Shown here: one piece after another, positions 11,463 to 22,077 of the stretch | Layout: each line of letters begins with the position of its first letter | How positions within the stretch are numbered: the first letter of the stretch is position 1 | Source of the DNA: Cyrtodaria siliqua | Taxonomy: Eukaryota > Mollusca > Bivalvia > Adapedonta > Hiatellidae | Direction of reading: 5' to 3' | Assembly: GCA_037043455.1 (NCBI GenBank) | Contig: JAWPHD010011262.1 | Coordinates: 1 to 64,000, forward strand | Length of the DNA stretch: 64,000 nt | Position numbers and translations under genes: made by a program | Notes under the pieces: model-generated | What the model was told of the DNA's origin: nothing | Seen by the model: only the letters and a program-made list of their open reading frames with translations | Databases searched by the model: none

Positions 11463-12477
11463 ACAATATTGGATAAATGATTCGGTGTCAGCTACTGTAT
11501 GGGATAAAATGTTTGTTGTTTTTTGTGTTTTATAAGATTTAACAATTAAACACATATATATATATATAGCTTTTGTGCTTTGCAGTTATTTGGTGTGTTG
11601 ATATATTTGTATATCTCTCAGTCAGGGTTCTAATTTAGCATTAGCAAACTGCAAAATGGCAGCTGATTTGAGAAATTGCCAGCCCTCACAAAAAACTGTG
11701 GGAGAATCTTTTATGTGGAAAGTTTTGTCCTTTTATTACCAAGGTTATTTTACTGCTTTCATTCTAATAAATTGAGATAGTTATTGTCTTTTACAACTAC
11801 ATAAGGGTTGTATAACTGAAAGGAGAACAAAAATGTCAGTTTTAAGAATGTTTTTCAGCGAGTTGAAAATATGTGGGTGAAAACGTTAAATTCTATCCCC
11901 ATCTCTTATGCCTGTCCTTTCCATTCATTCAATTATGCATTCATTCACTCAATCATTATATCCCTCAATCTCAGTCGATAAGTCATAAGTCATTTCATTC
12001 ATTCATTCATTCATTCATTTAAAGAAATACAACTTACAGTCTGCATGGGTTACATCACAGAAGCAGCTACCATATTGTCTTTGCTGCTCTGTATACGTTT
12101 CCAATAGGTAGGCATTCATAATTTATTTTATTTGGCTTTTGTGACCAAAACCCTTGCGTTACAAGTGGTTAAAAAACAAAACAGTCATATATAGCCTAAA
12201 ATGTGCTGTAAAACACCGTTCAACAACAACAATTTATTTGAAGTAATCCACCTAAAAATCAAACTTTAACATAGACTTGGCGAGGCTTCTGTTATGTTGC
12301 AGATTCTGGCTCAAGCACTGTTGTTTTTAATAGAATGATACAATTGAGAATTTTTGTATCTATGTTTTATAGTTTGCATATGGAAACCTAAAATAAATTG
12401 ACACACTTGATCAAAGTATTTGTTGATGTAGTGCATTTTCTTAGAACTCTAAATGTTTAAAATATACTCAACACTGT
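11463..12477. other. Mostly featureless; short ATTC microsatellite
   Basis: AT-rich spacer. An (ATTC)n tract runs at about 11922-12020, with the purest part at 11995-12019. A small fragment resembling the SINE family 2 tail (CTAAAATGTGCTGTAAAACA) occurs near 12195-12225. Confidence 0.5.
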
Positions 12478-12528
12478 GGTGGCTTATATGGATATGTGCA
12501 TTTTCCCAGGATTATCCTCCCACATTAA

Positions 12529-12840
12529 AGGGACACACGGCAATCTGGAATTATTTATCAAGCATCCAAATTATCATCTAGATGTATTAACATAATATTA
12601 TTTTGGCTTTGAAACTGCTTGTATATAATTAAATACAATTTTGAGTTTTCAGTTATTCCTGGATATGCAACCACAGGTTTTAATATATTATTGGTGCAAT
12701 ATATTCACCAATTGGCAGTATGTAAAAATAATTGGTTTGGACTATTTACATAATAATTAATAATGATTTTAAAGTATGCAAATTAGAATCAAAACAGGAC
12801 ACCGCGAGTTTTAAAACTATCAAGATTGCCATGAGTCCCT
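12529..12840. mobile_element. TTAA MITE (AGGGACAC family), copy M2, intact
   Basis: AGGGACACACGGCAATCTGG at the left and ATTGCCATGAGTCCCT at the right are inverted termini bounded by TTAA at 12525-12528 and 12841-12844. The comparison with the unoccupied relative at 52 kb shows that TTAA was duplicated on insertion, as in piggyBac-type transposition. Length 312 bp, no coding capacity. Confidence 0.8.
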
Positions 12841-12854
12841 TTAAGACCACACTA

Positions 12855-13015
12855 AAGCTGTCATAGATCTGTGCCACCACAACAAGGCTAGGTTAATGCT
12901 GTCATCTGTGTCACCACATCAAGGCTAGGTTAATGCTGTCATCTGTGTCACCACATCAAGACTAGGTTAATTCTGTCATCTGTGCGTTAATGCTGTCATC
13001 TGTGCCATTGAGAGT
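12855..13015 (+). repeat. 37 bp tandem array inside the relic SINE
   Basis: About four units of TGCTGTCATCTGTGTCACCA followed by CATCAAGGCTAGGTTAA. The single-copy counterpart lies within the 52.3-52.5 kb SINE relic. Confidence 0.85.
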
Positions 13016-13158
13016 GATTTATGTAGTTTGTTTTATATTAAATAATTTTATACTGTAATATGTATATATCGTTTTAGGGCTTCTGTCCATTTGTTGTATT
13101 TTGCACTTCCGATATCTTTTTATAGTGTTCTGTATTATGGTGTATTGTATATTTTCAG

Positions 13159-13294
13159 GCCTCCTGTCGATGTGGTGTGAGGATCTGGGCCACCAGCTAC
13201 TACTGAGACACCAGAAGAATCAAGTTGCAGACTCCAAGACCCCGGGGGACATGCACCCACAGCTCCAGAAACCAATGGGGCCAATGGGAGCATG
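13159..13294 (+). CDS. Candidate internal coding exon of an unidentified gene
   Basis: A 136 bp block with higher GC than its surroundings has a pyrimidine-rich tract ending TATTTTCAG just upstream and a consensus donor GTAAGT at 13295-13300. Only one of the three forward frames is open. It begins two bases into the exon and reads LLSMWCEDLGHQLLLRHQ, then a Pro/Gln/Met/Gly-rich stretch ending in KPMGPMGA with two bases left over, so the upstream and downstream introns would be in phases 1 and 2. The residue mix looks like real protein rather than translated repeat. I do not recognise the family. No partner exon was found in this window, so flanking introns would be long. The downstream intron starts directly in relic repeat sequence. 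An alternative is a chance open stretch or an exonised repeat. Confidence 0.5.
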
Positions 13295-13319
13295 GTAAGT
13301 ACTTCATATCTAACTTCTG

Positions 13320-14940
13320 TGTTGAGTCAAACAGAAACTTTTCAATTCGAAATGGCTACCATGACTAAATATAGACTGAAAAATAAGTTTGTGAGAACTG
13401 TAAGAGTTCCTAGAAATGTGATTTTGACTCAAGTTAGTGGCATAACATGTTAAGCCACGCTTTAGAATATTGGCCAGTAACTGCAATCTTTGTTTTACAG
13501 AAACTTATGTGAGAAACTCTTGTGATTAAAATAATGCTCCTTAACAATTGGATTGCATGAAACTTCCTAATCCGAGCCTTCTCTGACCTTACCAGCCCTT
13601 TTTACGATTTTGATATTTCTTCTGGCTGTGTATGGTCCGAGCGCTTCCTATAGTAAAAACATGGGGATCTCCTCTCCCGCGAGGGAGTGGAGCTAACCCT
13701 CTTGGTTTTAAGTCAATATATCTAAGAAAGTATGCTTTGAATTAACATTTCAAGCGTCTAAAGTGATTATCAATATATATTTATTTACCTATCTCAACCG
13801 AAATATCTGTTATATTAATTGTTTTAAAGTTATAACGGTCAACCCTTTTCAGACGAAGTTAAAAATGATTAAAAATTTCCTACATTTGTAAATATTCAGT
13901 TCAAGAGTCGCGTGATCGTGACCGGTGCGGTGATAAATATTTCTCACAAAATTAAGACAATTTAAAAATTGGGACCAACTTTTCCTTTTGACGCTCGCAA
14001 TTCATCTGAACAACATCCAATTGTTTATTTTTAAATCCTAATTATACTCCCAGAACAGTTTGTTCCACTCCTAAAATCCCTCCATATTGTCAGCCGATAC
14101 ACCTGGTTGGTAGTGGGGTTATTTGATGAGGGGACAATGAATGCCTTCATCTTGCTGGTGAATGTCACAGGAATTTAATTAATAAGCAAAATGACAATAT
14201 GGCGGATATAGTAAATAAAAATGTACTTGTCACTCCAGTCGATAAAGTTGCAGTTTTATCATTGCAACTTGGTATAATAAACATTAATTGATCGATTTGT
14301 TAGTATAAATTATTGTAATAAATCGACCGGACGCCGCAAACATCATTGAAAGTGCATGACTGTATGTTTTCAGTAATCCCAACGTTTTCACTATAGGAGT
14401 TCCTCTGACCATATAAATATTAGCCCCCCAAAAAAAAAGAAAAAAAAGGGCTTTTAGGGTCAGAGTAGGCTCGGATTAGATACTTCCACTTAATTGGATT
14501 GCATGAAACTTCACAGGAATATTGCAGGTGATTTCTAGAAGGTCCTAATATTAAGCAACTCTCTGCAAAATAAAATCCAAGATGGCCACCAGAGCTAAAA
14601 AAATACTTAAAACAGAGATTAATGTAACACTACTTCTCTCTGCTTCCAGAACTGAATGAGCTATTAACAAATATAAAAGACTGACATGAGATACTGACAT
14701 GTGTAAGACTTTTACATAAAAGTGATCTGAATAATGTAGTTGGTCTTAAATAAAAACGTATGTTTATCGAGCATCCAAGATGGCCTCCAGTGGCAGTCTT
14801 TGTTTATGTTGACTTAAATGCATAATCACTGCTTTTGATGGATCTTCATGAACATTTTCCATTGAACTTAAAATATCAGATTGATCAAATCCAGTCATGT
14901 TGTAGAGTACAGTTTCAATGTCTGACCTCCTGTGAAAGTG
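13320..14940 (+). mobile_element. Relic Helentron-type tandem core, interrupted
   Basis: Diverged versions of the 35.5-37.4 kb core can be read in order: ATGGCTACC then CTAAATATAGA, AATAAGTTTGTGAGAACT, GCCAGTAACTGCAATCTTTG, GATTGCATGAAACTTCACAG, CCAAGATGGCCACCAGAGCT, and CAGTGGCAGTCTTTGTTTAT. The similarity is patchy, which fits an old copy. It is interrupted by the element at 13567-14479. Confidence 0.55.
13567..14479. mobile_element. Long terminal-inverted-repeat element, ~913 bp
   Basis: The left end CTAATCCGAGCCTTCTCTGA and right end TCAGAGTAGGCTCGGATTAG are inverse with one mismatch. Pairing continues over about 120 bp through AGCCCTTTTT, ATGGTC and TCCTATAGTAAAAAC. There is no transposase frame. 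The sequence AATTGGATTGCATGAAACTT occurs on both sides (13546 and 14492), but the right copy starts 12 bp beyond the terminus, so it is not a simple target duplication. Confidence 0.7.
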
Positions 14941-15620
14941 CTGTAATTGAATTGAGAATGATCCTTTGGGCCCTTAGCCAAGTAGGTATCATTCGAAATT
15001 TTTAAGGTAGGTAATGATAGAGTTGGTGTGTTTAACCTAGCTAAAAATCATCTTAACAATCAAATGAACTGCATTTATGTTTAAATTTTAGAATATTAAC
15101 TTTATTTATTTGCCTCCAAGTCGCACATACAATTATATAAATATTTTGGTGTCATAAGTTGATAAAAAAGTGAGAACCATGAATCAGACCGGTCAAGGTT
15201 TGTGAGGGGCCTAAATGGGGAAAGTTACAGTTACATTTGTTCCAACATTCACAGGGTTGAAACTGGTTTGTGCGGGGCCTAAATGGGGGAAAGTTACAGG
15301 GTTGAAACTTTTCGCACTGACATTGCAGTATTTGATTTGTGTAATTTGCATAAAAAGTGTTTGGTTGGTATTTATGTGTTTCATTGTTCATTCAGAACAT
15401 GTTCTGCTACAGGTTACTGAGAACAAATGCGAGAAACTGATACAGGATGAAACTAAACACACCCTTGCAGTTTTTGCACAGATAAACATCTTTAAACACC
15501 AAGTAGTATAGCATATAGGAGTGTGTTCCTCATGCCCTGCTTTTAAATTGATGTTACTTCTTCAGGTGTTGAATGTTCATAAAAATTGATTCATGTGTTT
15601 AGATTAGACATAAGCGATGG
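14941..15620 (+). other. Mostly unassigned; one ~66 bp direct duplication
   Basis: GGGGCCTAAATGGGGAAAGT at about 15208 recurs as GGGGCCTAAATGGGGGAAAG at about 15275, each followed by ACAG. An open frame at 15215-15511 crosses it but has no recognisable domain. Confidence 0.5.
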
Positions 15621-15699
15621 TTAAAGGGACACATGGCAATCTTGAAGTTTTTATCTATTGCTTTATACTATCCTGTATTTTGCAGTCTTCTATTGTGTT

Positions 15700-16245
15700 T
15701 TAATAGCAGAGTAGGGCACGGTTCCCAGGCTCCTCTGTAGGGCACGGTTTCCAGGCTCCTCTGTGTAGGGCATGGTTCCCAGGTTCCTCTGTGTAGGGCA
15801 CAGTTCCCAGGCTCCTCTGTGTAGGGCATGGTTCCCAGGCTCCTCTGTGTAGGGCACGGTTCCCAGTTTCCTCTGTGCTAAGGGCTCGGTTTCCAGGCTC
15901 CTCTGTGTAGGTCACAGTTCCCAGGCTCCTCTTTGAAGGGCAAGATTCCCAGGTTCCTCTGTGTAGGGCACGGTTCCCAGGTTCCTCTGTGTAGGGCACG
16001 GTTCCCAGGCTCCTCTGTGTAGGGCACGGTTGCCAGGTTCCTCTGTGTAGGGCAGGGTTGCCAGTTTCTCTGTGTAGGGCATGGTTCCCAGGTTCCTCTG
16101 TGTAGGGCACGGTTGCCAGTTTCTCTGTGTAGGGCACGGTTCCCAGGCTCCTCTGTATCATCACTCTCCCTTCTCTCAAGGGCAGCTCGAAATAACCTTG
16201 GTAATGTGTTATGAGCAGTTAAACAACAATTCAGTTCATGTTGAG
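15700..16245 (+). mobile_element. SINE-like repeat, family 5 (copy A), internally expanded
   Basis: The family reads GTAAGAGTAGAGCACGGTTCC, CAGGTTCCTATGTATC, CTTTCCCTCTCTCTGGGGCG, GCTCTAAATAACCT, TACTGTGTTG and GTTAAACAACATTCAGTTCA. This copy has GAGTAGGGCACGGTTCCCAG, then an array, then CTCTCCCTTCTCTCAAGGGC, AAATAACCTTGGTAATGTG and GTTAAACAACAATTCAGTTC. Other copies lie at 22345, 26300 and 57405. Confidence 0.65.
15710..16155. repeat. 28 bp minisatellite within SINE family 5, about 16 copies
   Basis: The unit is CTCTGTGTAGGGCACGGTTC plus CCAGGTTC. It corresponds to the GTAGAGCACGGTTCCCAGGTTCCT region present once in the other SINE family 5 copies. The minus-strand 159-codon open frame across it is a repeat translation, cycling through all frames every 84 bp. 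Confidence 0.9.
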
Positions 16246-16274
16246 AAGTAATATTGGCATAAGCATCCCTTTAA

Positions 16275-16537
16275 CTGTGAAAATTCCATAAATCAGAGGG
16301 TAATTGTGGAAATCAATTACTTCGTAACCTGTAATTATTGTTTTAAAAGAATTTGACTGCTAATGGCATTGCATGCTGAACAAAGTTGTGGGCGATATAG
16401 TTGATACCGCAGTAGCGGATCTCTTGTGGTAAAACCACTGCAGACTTGACGGTAAAACGACTGCTGACTTTGTAAACTTATTTATTTTACGTCAGTTGTA
16501 ACGAAAGCCCTATGAACTTATTTTAATCACTCTTGAT
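16275..16537. other. No recognisable feature
   Basis: Short AT-rich spacer with a local duplication of CGGTAAAACGACTGC / GTGGTAAAACCACTGC near 16428-16465. Confidence 0.4.
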
Positions 16538-16676
16538 GTCTTCCTGGGTAGAACCAGTACTAAGCAAATGTGGATTAAGTATCTTGCTCAGGGACACGAC
16601 ACATATGGTCAGGGCTGGATTCAAACCCATGACTTTTCGATCCTGAATCCATTGCTCTACCACTACACACAGTTTG
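16538..16676 (-). mobile_element. tRNA-derived SINE, family 3
   Basis: On the minus strand the head reads TGTGTAGTGGTAGAGCAATG (A box) and CATGGGTTTGAATCCAGCCC (B box), followed by GTGTCGTGTCCCTGAGCAAG and ATACTTAATCCAC, and ends TAGTACTGGTTCTACCCAGG. The GTCCCTGAGCAAGATACTTAA block resembles a conserved central domain found in several animal SINE superfamilies; the family name is not claimed. The last block is shared with SINE families 1 and 2. Confidence 0.75.
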
Positions 16677-16701
16677 TAAATTTGCAGATAAATTATGAAA
16701 A

Positions 16702-17094
16702 TTATACATTTCTAGAAAGCTTGTTACCTCGATATCCTCTAAAGAAAGATAATTGTTTCGCACAGAATTTCACAATTTCAAAACGGTTGACAACCAAATT
16801 TGTTTTTTTATTAAAAATCATCTTTATTGAATCTGCCCTTGACAACTGTATACAATATTGGGATGGCAGAATGTCATTATCCTGGACTTGATCAATATAG
16901 AATCTTGTCTTGCTAAGTACATCTTTCCCTAATGAAATAAAATTTTGTCTTGCCAGTTGATCATGACCTTTTAATACAATATGCTGTCTGTGTTGTAGTT
17001 CAAGATAATCTTTGGAAGAGAGTGTACAAAATAAAACCTTCAAGTCTGTGATATCGGATTGACCCCAACGTCTCAAAATGTTTAACTTATTCAA
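16702..17094 (-). other. Unrecognised 130-codon open frame
   Basis: This minus-strand frame has ordinary amino acid composition (mixed charged and hydrophobic residues, not a repeat translation). It matches no family I know, and I see no splice sites or Kozak-like context that settle it. It could be a decayed retroelement segment or chance. Listed because it is one of the few long non-repeat frames in the window. Confidence 0.2.
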
Positions 17095-17099
17095 TTAAT

Positions 17100-17765
17100 T
17101 TGTCTCAGTATGTTATGTGTACAGGTGCAGAGCAGGGATCATCTGTTAAGGGAGAAGTTGGAGAACCCTAAAAGGGTGTGGTAGCTTTCTTAATAGAAAC
17201 TGATTAAACGTGTTTAAGTGCTTAAAAATGTGTGTATAAGGGCAAGAGGTGGGTGGGCAGGGTGTACTCTGTCTAAATCTGCCCCTGACATAACTTTTAA
17301 AATGTTATTTTCTTTGCAACAGTGTCAATACACCATGATAGTGGCTGGCCTGTCAAAGGGCAGATCACCCTGCAAGGCAGCATACAGTTTATATCTCCAG
17401 GCATAATACAAAACTATTATAAGTTTGCCTTTAAGCGTGAAATGATGTGTGACCACAGATCTGTCACAAAGAACAGGACACCACATAATTTACCATCACT
17501 GCTACATGAATAGATTTGTTATTATGACATTAATACCCGACACACTTCTAACATTTATCAGTGGGAATATGAAAAGATATTAGGCTGATAATATCCCCCT
17601 TGTCATAAGTAATATACTAATGAATGTGATTTCTTGACTGTTAAACCTATCCAGGCAAGGATTTAGATGTGGGATTTGTGTTCCCACAGCCTAGTTTATA
17701 GCGGATCACATATCCATACACACACACACTATTTCGTGGACACCACAACTAATAAAAACTTGTCT
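17100..17765. other. No recognisable feature
   Basis: Single-copy-looking sequence. CTAAATCTGCCCCTGACATA near 17273 resembles the degenerate 36 bp array that follows. Confidence 0.4.
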
Positions 17766-17769
17766 GGAC

Positions 17770-18720
17770 ATAAGGTTTATCAGCATAACAATAGAACCAT
17801 GACCCGTTCCCCATATTATTGTTCTCAGCTAAAAGAATCTTGATATTAAGCCCAAGATGTCCCCCTAATAGAAAATCATCAATTTGCCCCTGAATTGTAA
17901 TGAAAGCTAAGAATTGCCCCCAAACATAAACTCTGGAATCTACCCCCTGCTTGTCCGTGTTGGTTGAATGGTGTTTTATGTCATTTTCAGCACATTGTAG
18001 GCTATATTTGACCGTCGATTTTTTAGTTGTGGACGCAGACCACCCACTTTTTCCTGGGTAGAACCAGTACTGTATACCTCCCACCATTCGTAAGAATCGA
18101 CACTTTCTCACTTACACGGCGAGCTCACAGTGGGATTCAAACACGCAGTGGTGAGAGGCGAGAAGGTTTCAGAATGTTACATCTTTACCATCCCTGCCAA
18201 GGAGGCCTCTGCTTGTTAAAGATATAAGTTTAAGTAAGCCAAGATGCCCCCTACTGAAAAATACCCCATGTTTCTGCTGTGTTCCAATCTGCCATGCAAG
18301 AAAATCCTCAATCTGCCCCTGCTGTCTTTAGATATAACAGATATCATTGTAAAGCGAAGATACTCCGATACTAGGAAAGTCTCAATCTACCGCTGTAGTC
18401 GAGATATCCAGCAAATCCTCAGTCTGCCTCTGTAGTCAAAATGCCCAGAACATCCTCCATTTAACCTTGTAGTTAAAGATGCCCAGAAAACCGCAGACTG
18501 CCCAGTAGTCAGGATGCTCAGAAAACCCCAGACTGCCCCAGTAGTCAGGATTCCCAGAAAACCGCAGACAGCCCCAGTAGTCAGGATTCCCAGAAAACCG
18601 CAGACAGCCCCAGTAGTCGGGATACCCAGAAAACCTCAGACTGCCCCAGTAGTCAGGAAGCCCAGAAAACCTCATGCCCCAGTAGTCAAGATGCCCACAA
18701 AACTCTCTCCATCAGTAGCT
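17770..18720. repeat. 36 bp minisatellite, degenerate at left, regular at right, SINE-interrupted
   Basis: The regular part (18480-18690) has units CCCAGAAAACCGCAGACTGC plus CCCAGTAGTCAGGATT. Degenerate units with AAGATGCCC, AATCTGCCCCTG and ATCCTCAATCTGCC extend left to about 17770 on both sides of the SINE at 17958-18215. Because 36 is a multiple of three, frames stay open on both strands; these are not genes. Confidence 0.8.
17958..18215 (-). mobile_element. tRNA-derived SINE, family 2 (copy C)
   Basis: Read on the minus strand it carries the tRNA-like head with TTTGAATCCCACTGTGAGCT, then GTGTCGATTCTTACGAATGG, the CTGGTTCTACCCAGGAAAA block, CTACAATGTGCTGAAAATGA and an ATAAAACACCATTCAACCAA end. 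Nearly full length, and inserted in the 36 bp array. Confidence 0.85.
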
Positions 18721-18724
18721 GTAT

Positions 18725-19530
18725 AGTTTTAGCTCCGTTTCCACCTGTGGTCAAGATGCCCAAAAAACTCCTGTTGTCTTATGATTAAAATAGTGAAATG
18801 ATGAAGATGATGCCTCATCTCAGCGTATGTAAAACTTCCACATTGCCATACATTGTTTAGACACTAACCATGACAGATATCTTCAAAGCTGTCACAGCCT
18901 ATACTTTTATGTTAATGTTGTTAATGAATGAATGAATCTGGTCCATAATGGTAATTTCATTCACAAATTTGCACAAATTGATGACATGATTGCTAGGCAC
19001 TGAACTAACCTATCATGATACCCTAATCTTTGCTTGTGACATTGACCTTCTTTTCTTTTTTTAAAACAATGAAAATGTTTTTTGTTAATAACTTTATGCG
19101 GTTTATTTATCGTCTTGACTGCCTTGATCTTTTTGCATCGTTTTTCTGTGGAAAAAAACCTGGAGCACCCATTGATCTTTTTGCATCGTCTTGCTGTGGA
19201 AGAAAACCTGGAGCACCCAGGGAACACCATGTGACTTGAGTTGGCAACCCAAGAAGGCTGATCCCGATTTCCTCTGTATCCTGTCTCTGGGAGTGCCAGC
19301 GCTTTATAACCTGTATAATGTGTCGATGATTGGTGAACAACAGTTTAATATGCAGAATGGGCCTAGAACATTCATACTGCACTAAATGAGAATGAAACCG
19401 TTCAATATGAATTTGAATTTCTTTTAGAATTAGAGTTTTGCCTTTCAGGAAATCCATAAAATAAAACAAATCTGTCCGGTTTAACTTAATTTACTAAAAC
19501 TGCATGTAAAAGTGTTTGTATTCCAAATAA
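18725..19530. other. Mostly unassigned; short direct duplication
   Basis: GATCTTTTTGCATCGT with a following AAAACCTGGAGCACCCA occurs twice (about 19127 and 19173; period ~46 bp). No gene recognised; the overlapping frames on both strands reflect this duplication. Confidence 0.45.
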
Positions 19531-19535
19531 TTTTG

Positions 19536-20646
19536 CAGGGGCGTAGCTGTGCCTAAATCAGTTTGTAGGCACAAGGTCTAGGGGTCCGTGGGCATGCTTC
19601 CCCGGAATCTTTTTTTTTAGAAGGAAGGCAAATCCTGCATTCTGACGGTATTTTAAGCAGCAAACAATAAGTTTTTAACCGGCGATTTCAAGCTTTTTTA
19701 ATCTGCGATTTTGCAACAAAAACAACGGAACAGAACAAAATAACATAATACAGAAAGAAATAAGTTTAGCAAGTAAATAGCATGGTAAATCCCATTGCTC
19801 ATGTTCTAGACTATGCGTGGCAGAGGTCCTAAACAATATAATTAACATAATTATGGATTATATACAGTGCATTGTTTTCAAACGATATCTGCGGGGGAAA
19901 CAAATCAAAATGTTTAAATTTACCAGCTATGCAGAAATTATAATTTAGTTCTTATTTCAATGTAAAGGGAGGTAATTTCACAAATGGTAAACTTTCGTTC
20001 CCTATATCTTTATAATGGCAAGGTTATTGTCAATTGGTTTTGCGTTTTTTATAACTTGAGACCTTGAACAGTTATTTAATAAAGTTTAATCAAGCTCTTT
20101 ACCATATTTGTATTTTTTAAAGGTGAAATATGCTGTTTTAACTAAATGGGAGATAACTCTGATACTAACATTGGAACACAAATAACAGATGAAAAAGAAT
20201 ATCACCCTATGTCATTCCAATGTTTTCAAATACTTCACATTATAAAATTACAATACATTTATTTAAGCTAGATATTTACTTGCTATACTTATTTCTTCCA
20301 GTATATATTGATATGAATACTTGCTTTCTGAAAATCTTTCGAAATTTTGCACAATCATGGTGTGTTTGGCACAGCAAAAACAGGTCATCTTTTATTTTCT
20401 AAAAGGACCATGAGTAAAAATTAGTATGAGCTGACCATACCCCTCCACGGAACCATACCCCTCCTCTGTGGAGGGGTATGGGGTGCCACCCCATACCCAC
20501 CATACCCCTCCTCTGTGGAGGGGTATGGGGTGCCACCCCATACCCAACTCAGTTTTTATTGCATTTTTGGCATTTTTATTTTTTTTGTTTTCTGGGGACA
20601 ATGTGTAGGCACGTGCCTACAGTGCCTATAGGCAGCTACACCACTG
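19536..20646. mobile_element. Inverted-repeat DNA transposon, non-autonomous, ~1.1 kb
   Basis: The left terminus CAGGGGCGTAGCTGTGCCTA pairs with the right terminus TAGGCAGCTACACCACTG, and GTAGGCAC lies subterminally at both ends. CAGGGGCGTAGC-type ends, with a nearby CATGCTTCCCCGGAATCT, are common in hAT-like and other cut-and-paste elements; the superfamily is not settled. No transposase frame remains. An internal hairpin duplication sits at 20453-20546. Confidence 0.65.
20453..20546. repeat. Two 47 bp units, each with two strong hairpins
   Basis: Each unit contains CATACCCCTCC / GGAGGGGTATG (11 bp stem, five-base loop) and GGGTATGGGGT / ACCCCATACCC (11 bp stem, three-base loop). The two stems share the same GGGGTATGG segment, so they are mutually exclusive folds. 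Confidence 0.9.
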
Positions 20647-20848
20647 CTTTGTATGTCATCTTCCGACCCAATAGACCTAGTAGTTTTCTAGTAATTGTGG
20701 ATGGAAAAAAAAAAAATAGAGGAGGATGGAAAAACAAAGAAGGAAAAGCAATACCAGTCGTAACTAAAAGGTACCAATCATAACTAACTTAAAACTTCAC
20801 ATTTATATGACCTTGACCTCCTACTCTTCCAGATTATTAAAGTAGCAA

Positions 20849-21105
20849 GAATTATAGATCATAACATAACTGATCTATAGATCATAACTGATCGCTAAAT
20901 GTGAATTATAGATAATAACATAACTGATCGCTAAATGTAAATTATAGATCATAACATAATTGATCGGATCATAACATAACTGATCGCTAAATGTGAATTA
21001 TAGATCATAACATAACTGATCGCTAAATGTGAATTATAGATCATAACATAACTGATCGCTAAATGTGAATTATAGATCATAACATAACTGATCGCTAAAT
21101 TTAAA
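20849..21105. repeat. 36 bp minisatellite, about seven copies
   Basis: The unit is TAGATCATAACATAACTGAT plus CGCTAAATGTGAATTA, with two shortened units near 20865 and 20965. Confidence 0.9.
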
Positions 21106-21109
21106 CCAT

Positions 21110-22070
21110 ATAGGCGAACTTCATTACAGAAGAAAGTAAAGATGATGTACCACAAGGGGAAAAATGAAACAATGTTAAATTGAAATGTCAAATGTTTAAA
21201 CATGATGAATTGAAATGGATCACTTTCCAGGTCTGATCCATAAAGTATAACAGTTACAAGTCAGCAATTAATTTAGTTTTAGTTTGCCTCAGGGAGCAGG
21301 TTGTTTGCAAGGCATTCTGGGATGATTTCATTGCTATGTGGTTATTAAGTAAAATTTATACATACATTATACATACCATGATGTATATATAATATTATCT
21401 AAAAAAAAAATGGTTATGAGTGCTCGCGCATATCATTTACAAGTTGCCCTCAATTTGCTGTTAGTAATATTAGGCTCCAGGGGATATCTGTATTTTATCT
21501 ATTAAAGCTGTATGGTTTATATATTTTGGTTAAGTGCAGAGTTGAATGACTTAATTTTCTTGCATTGATAAAAAATCTCAATTTTGGTGCCTTCGAGACT
21601 TTGATAATTTGCTTTTTACCGCCATCTTGACAACCCTCCACAAACATTTACTGCATTAATAAAATCATTGTATTTTCACATCTATAAGCTGCGCATAGTG
21701 GCAAGACAAGTGCCATTTACCAGCATTAATGGTCTATTACAAAGATCAATGATTCGCCATTTATTAATATTCATACTTTATAATAATGTAACATTACTCC
21801 CCACGCCTCTACATTTGTTGGGAGATCTTGCAGATCTGTCATTATTTAATGTCCGCATCAAGTCGATATTTAAAGACTGTTTCAGAGATGTATTTTGCTT
21901 CGCGTTTTGTATTTCATGAGATGTACAATTAGATATTTTGTTGTTAATGAGAGATAGATTGCCATCCAGCAGAGTATTTTACCTCTTGCATAATAAAAAA
22001 AGAGCTAGACTTGTAATTGAAAAAGTGTTGATTCTTACAAATACCATTAACTTATAGTCAAAGTAGTGAT
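21110..22070. other. No recognisable feature
   Basis: AT-rich sequence; one 83-codon frame (21668-21919) without recognisable domains. Confidence 0.45.
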
Positions 22071-22077
22071 GATACAT

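Larger units (their letters stand above)
12490..13030 (+). mobile_element. Relic SINE (family 6), split by a MITE and locally tandemised
   Basis: TTTTCCCAGGATTATCCTCC before the MITE and GCTGTCATAGATCTGTGCCA after it match, in order, the uninterrupted relative at 52295-52475 (TTTTCCCAGG, CTACCTCCCACATCAAGATT, GCTGTCATCCGTGCCACCGA, GAGTGATTT). Removing the MITE and one TTAA rejoins CCCACATTAAGACCACAC, aligning with CCCACATCAAGATTACAC there. Confidence 0.65.
15621..16274. mobile_element. Probable TTAA MITE copy M10 enclosing SINE-derived sequence
   Basis: TTAAAGGGACACATGGCAAT at 15621 is the family terminus in perfect form, and ATCCCTTTAA at 16265-16274 is a plausible inverse end. Between them lie the SINE family 5 tail and its array, so either the SINE inserted into the MITE or the two ends belong to different fragments. 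Confidence 0.4.

Noticed and set aside
15700..16179. 159-codon minus-strand Pro/His-rich frame
   Set aside because: 28 bp minisatellite within a SINE; the frame persists only because units lack stops.
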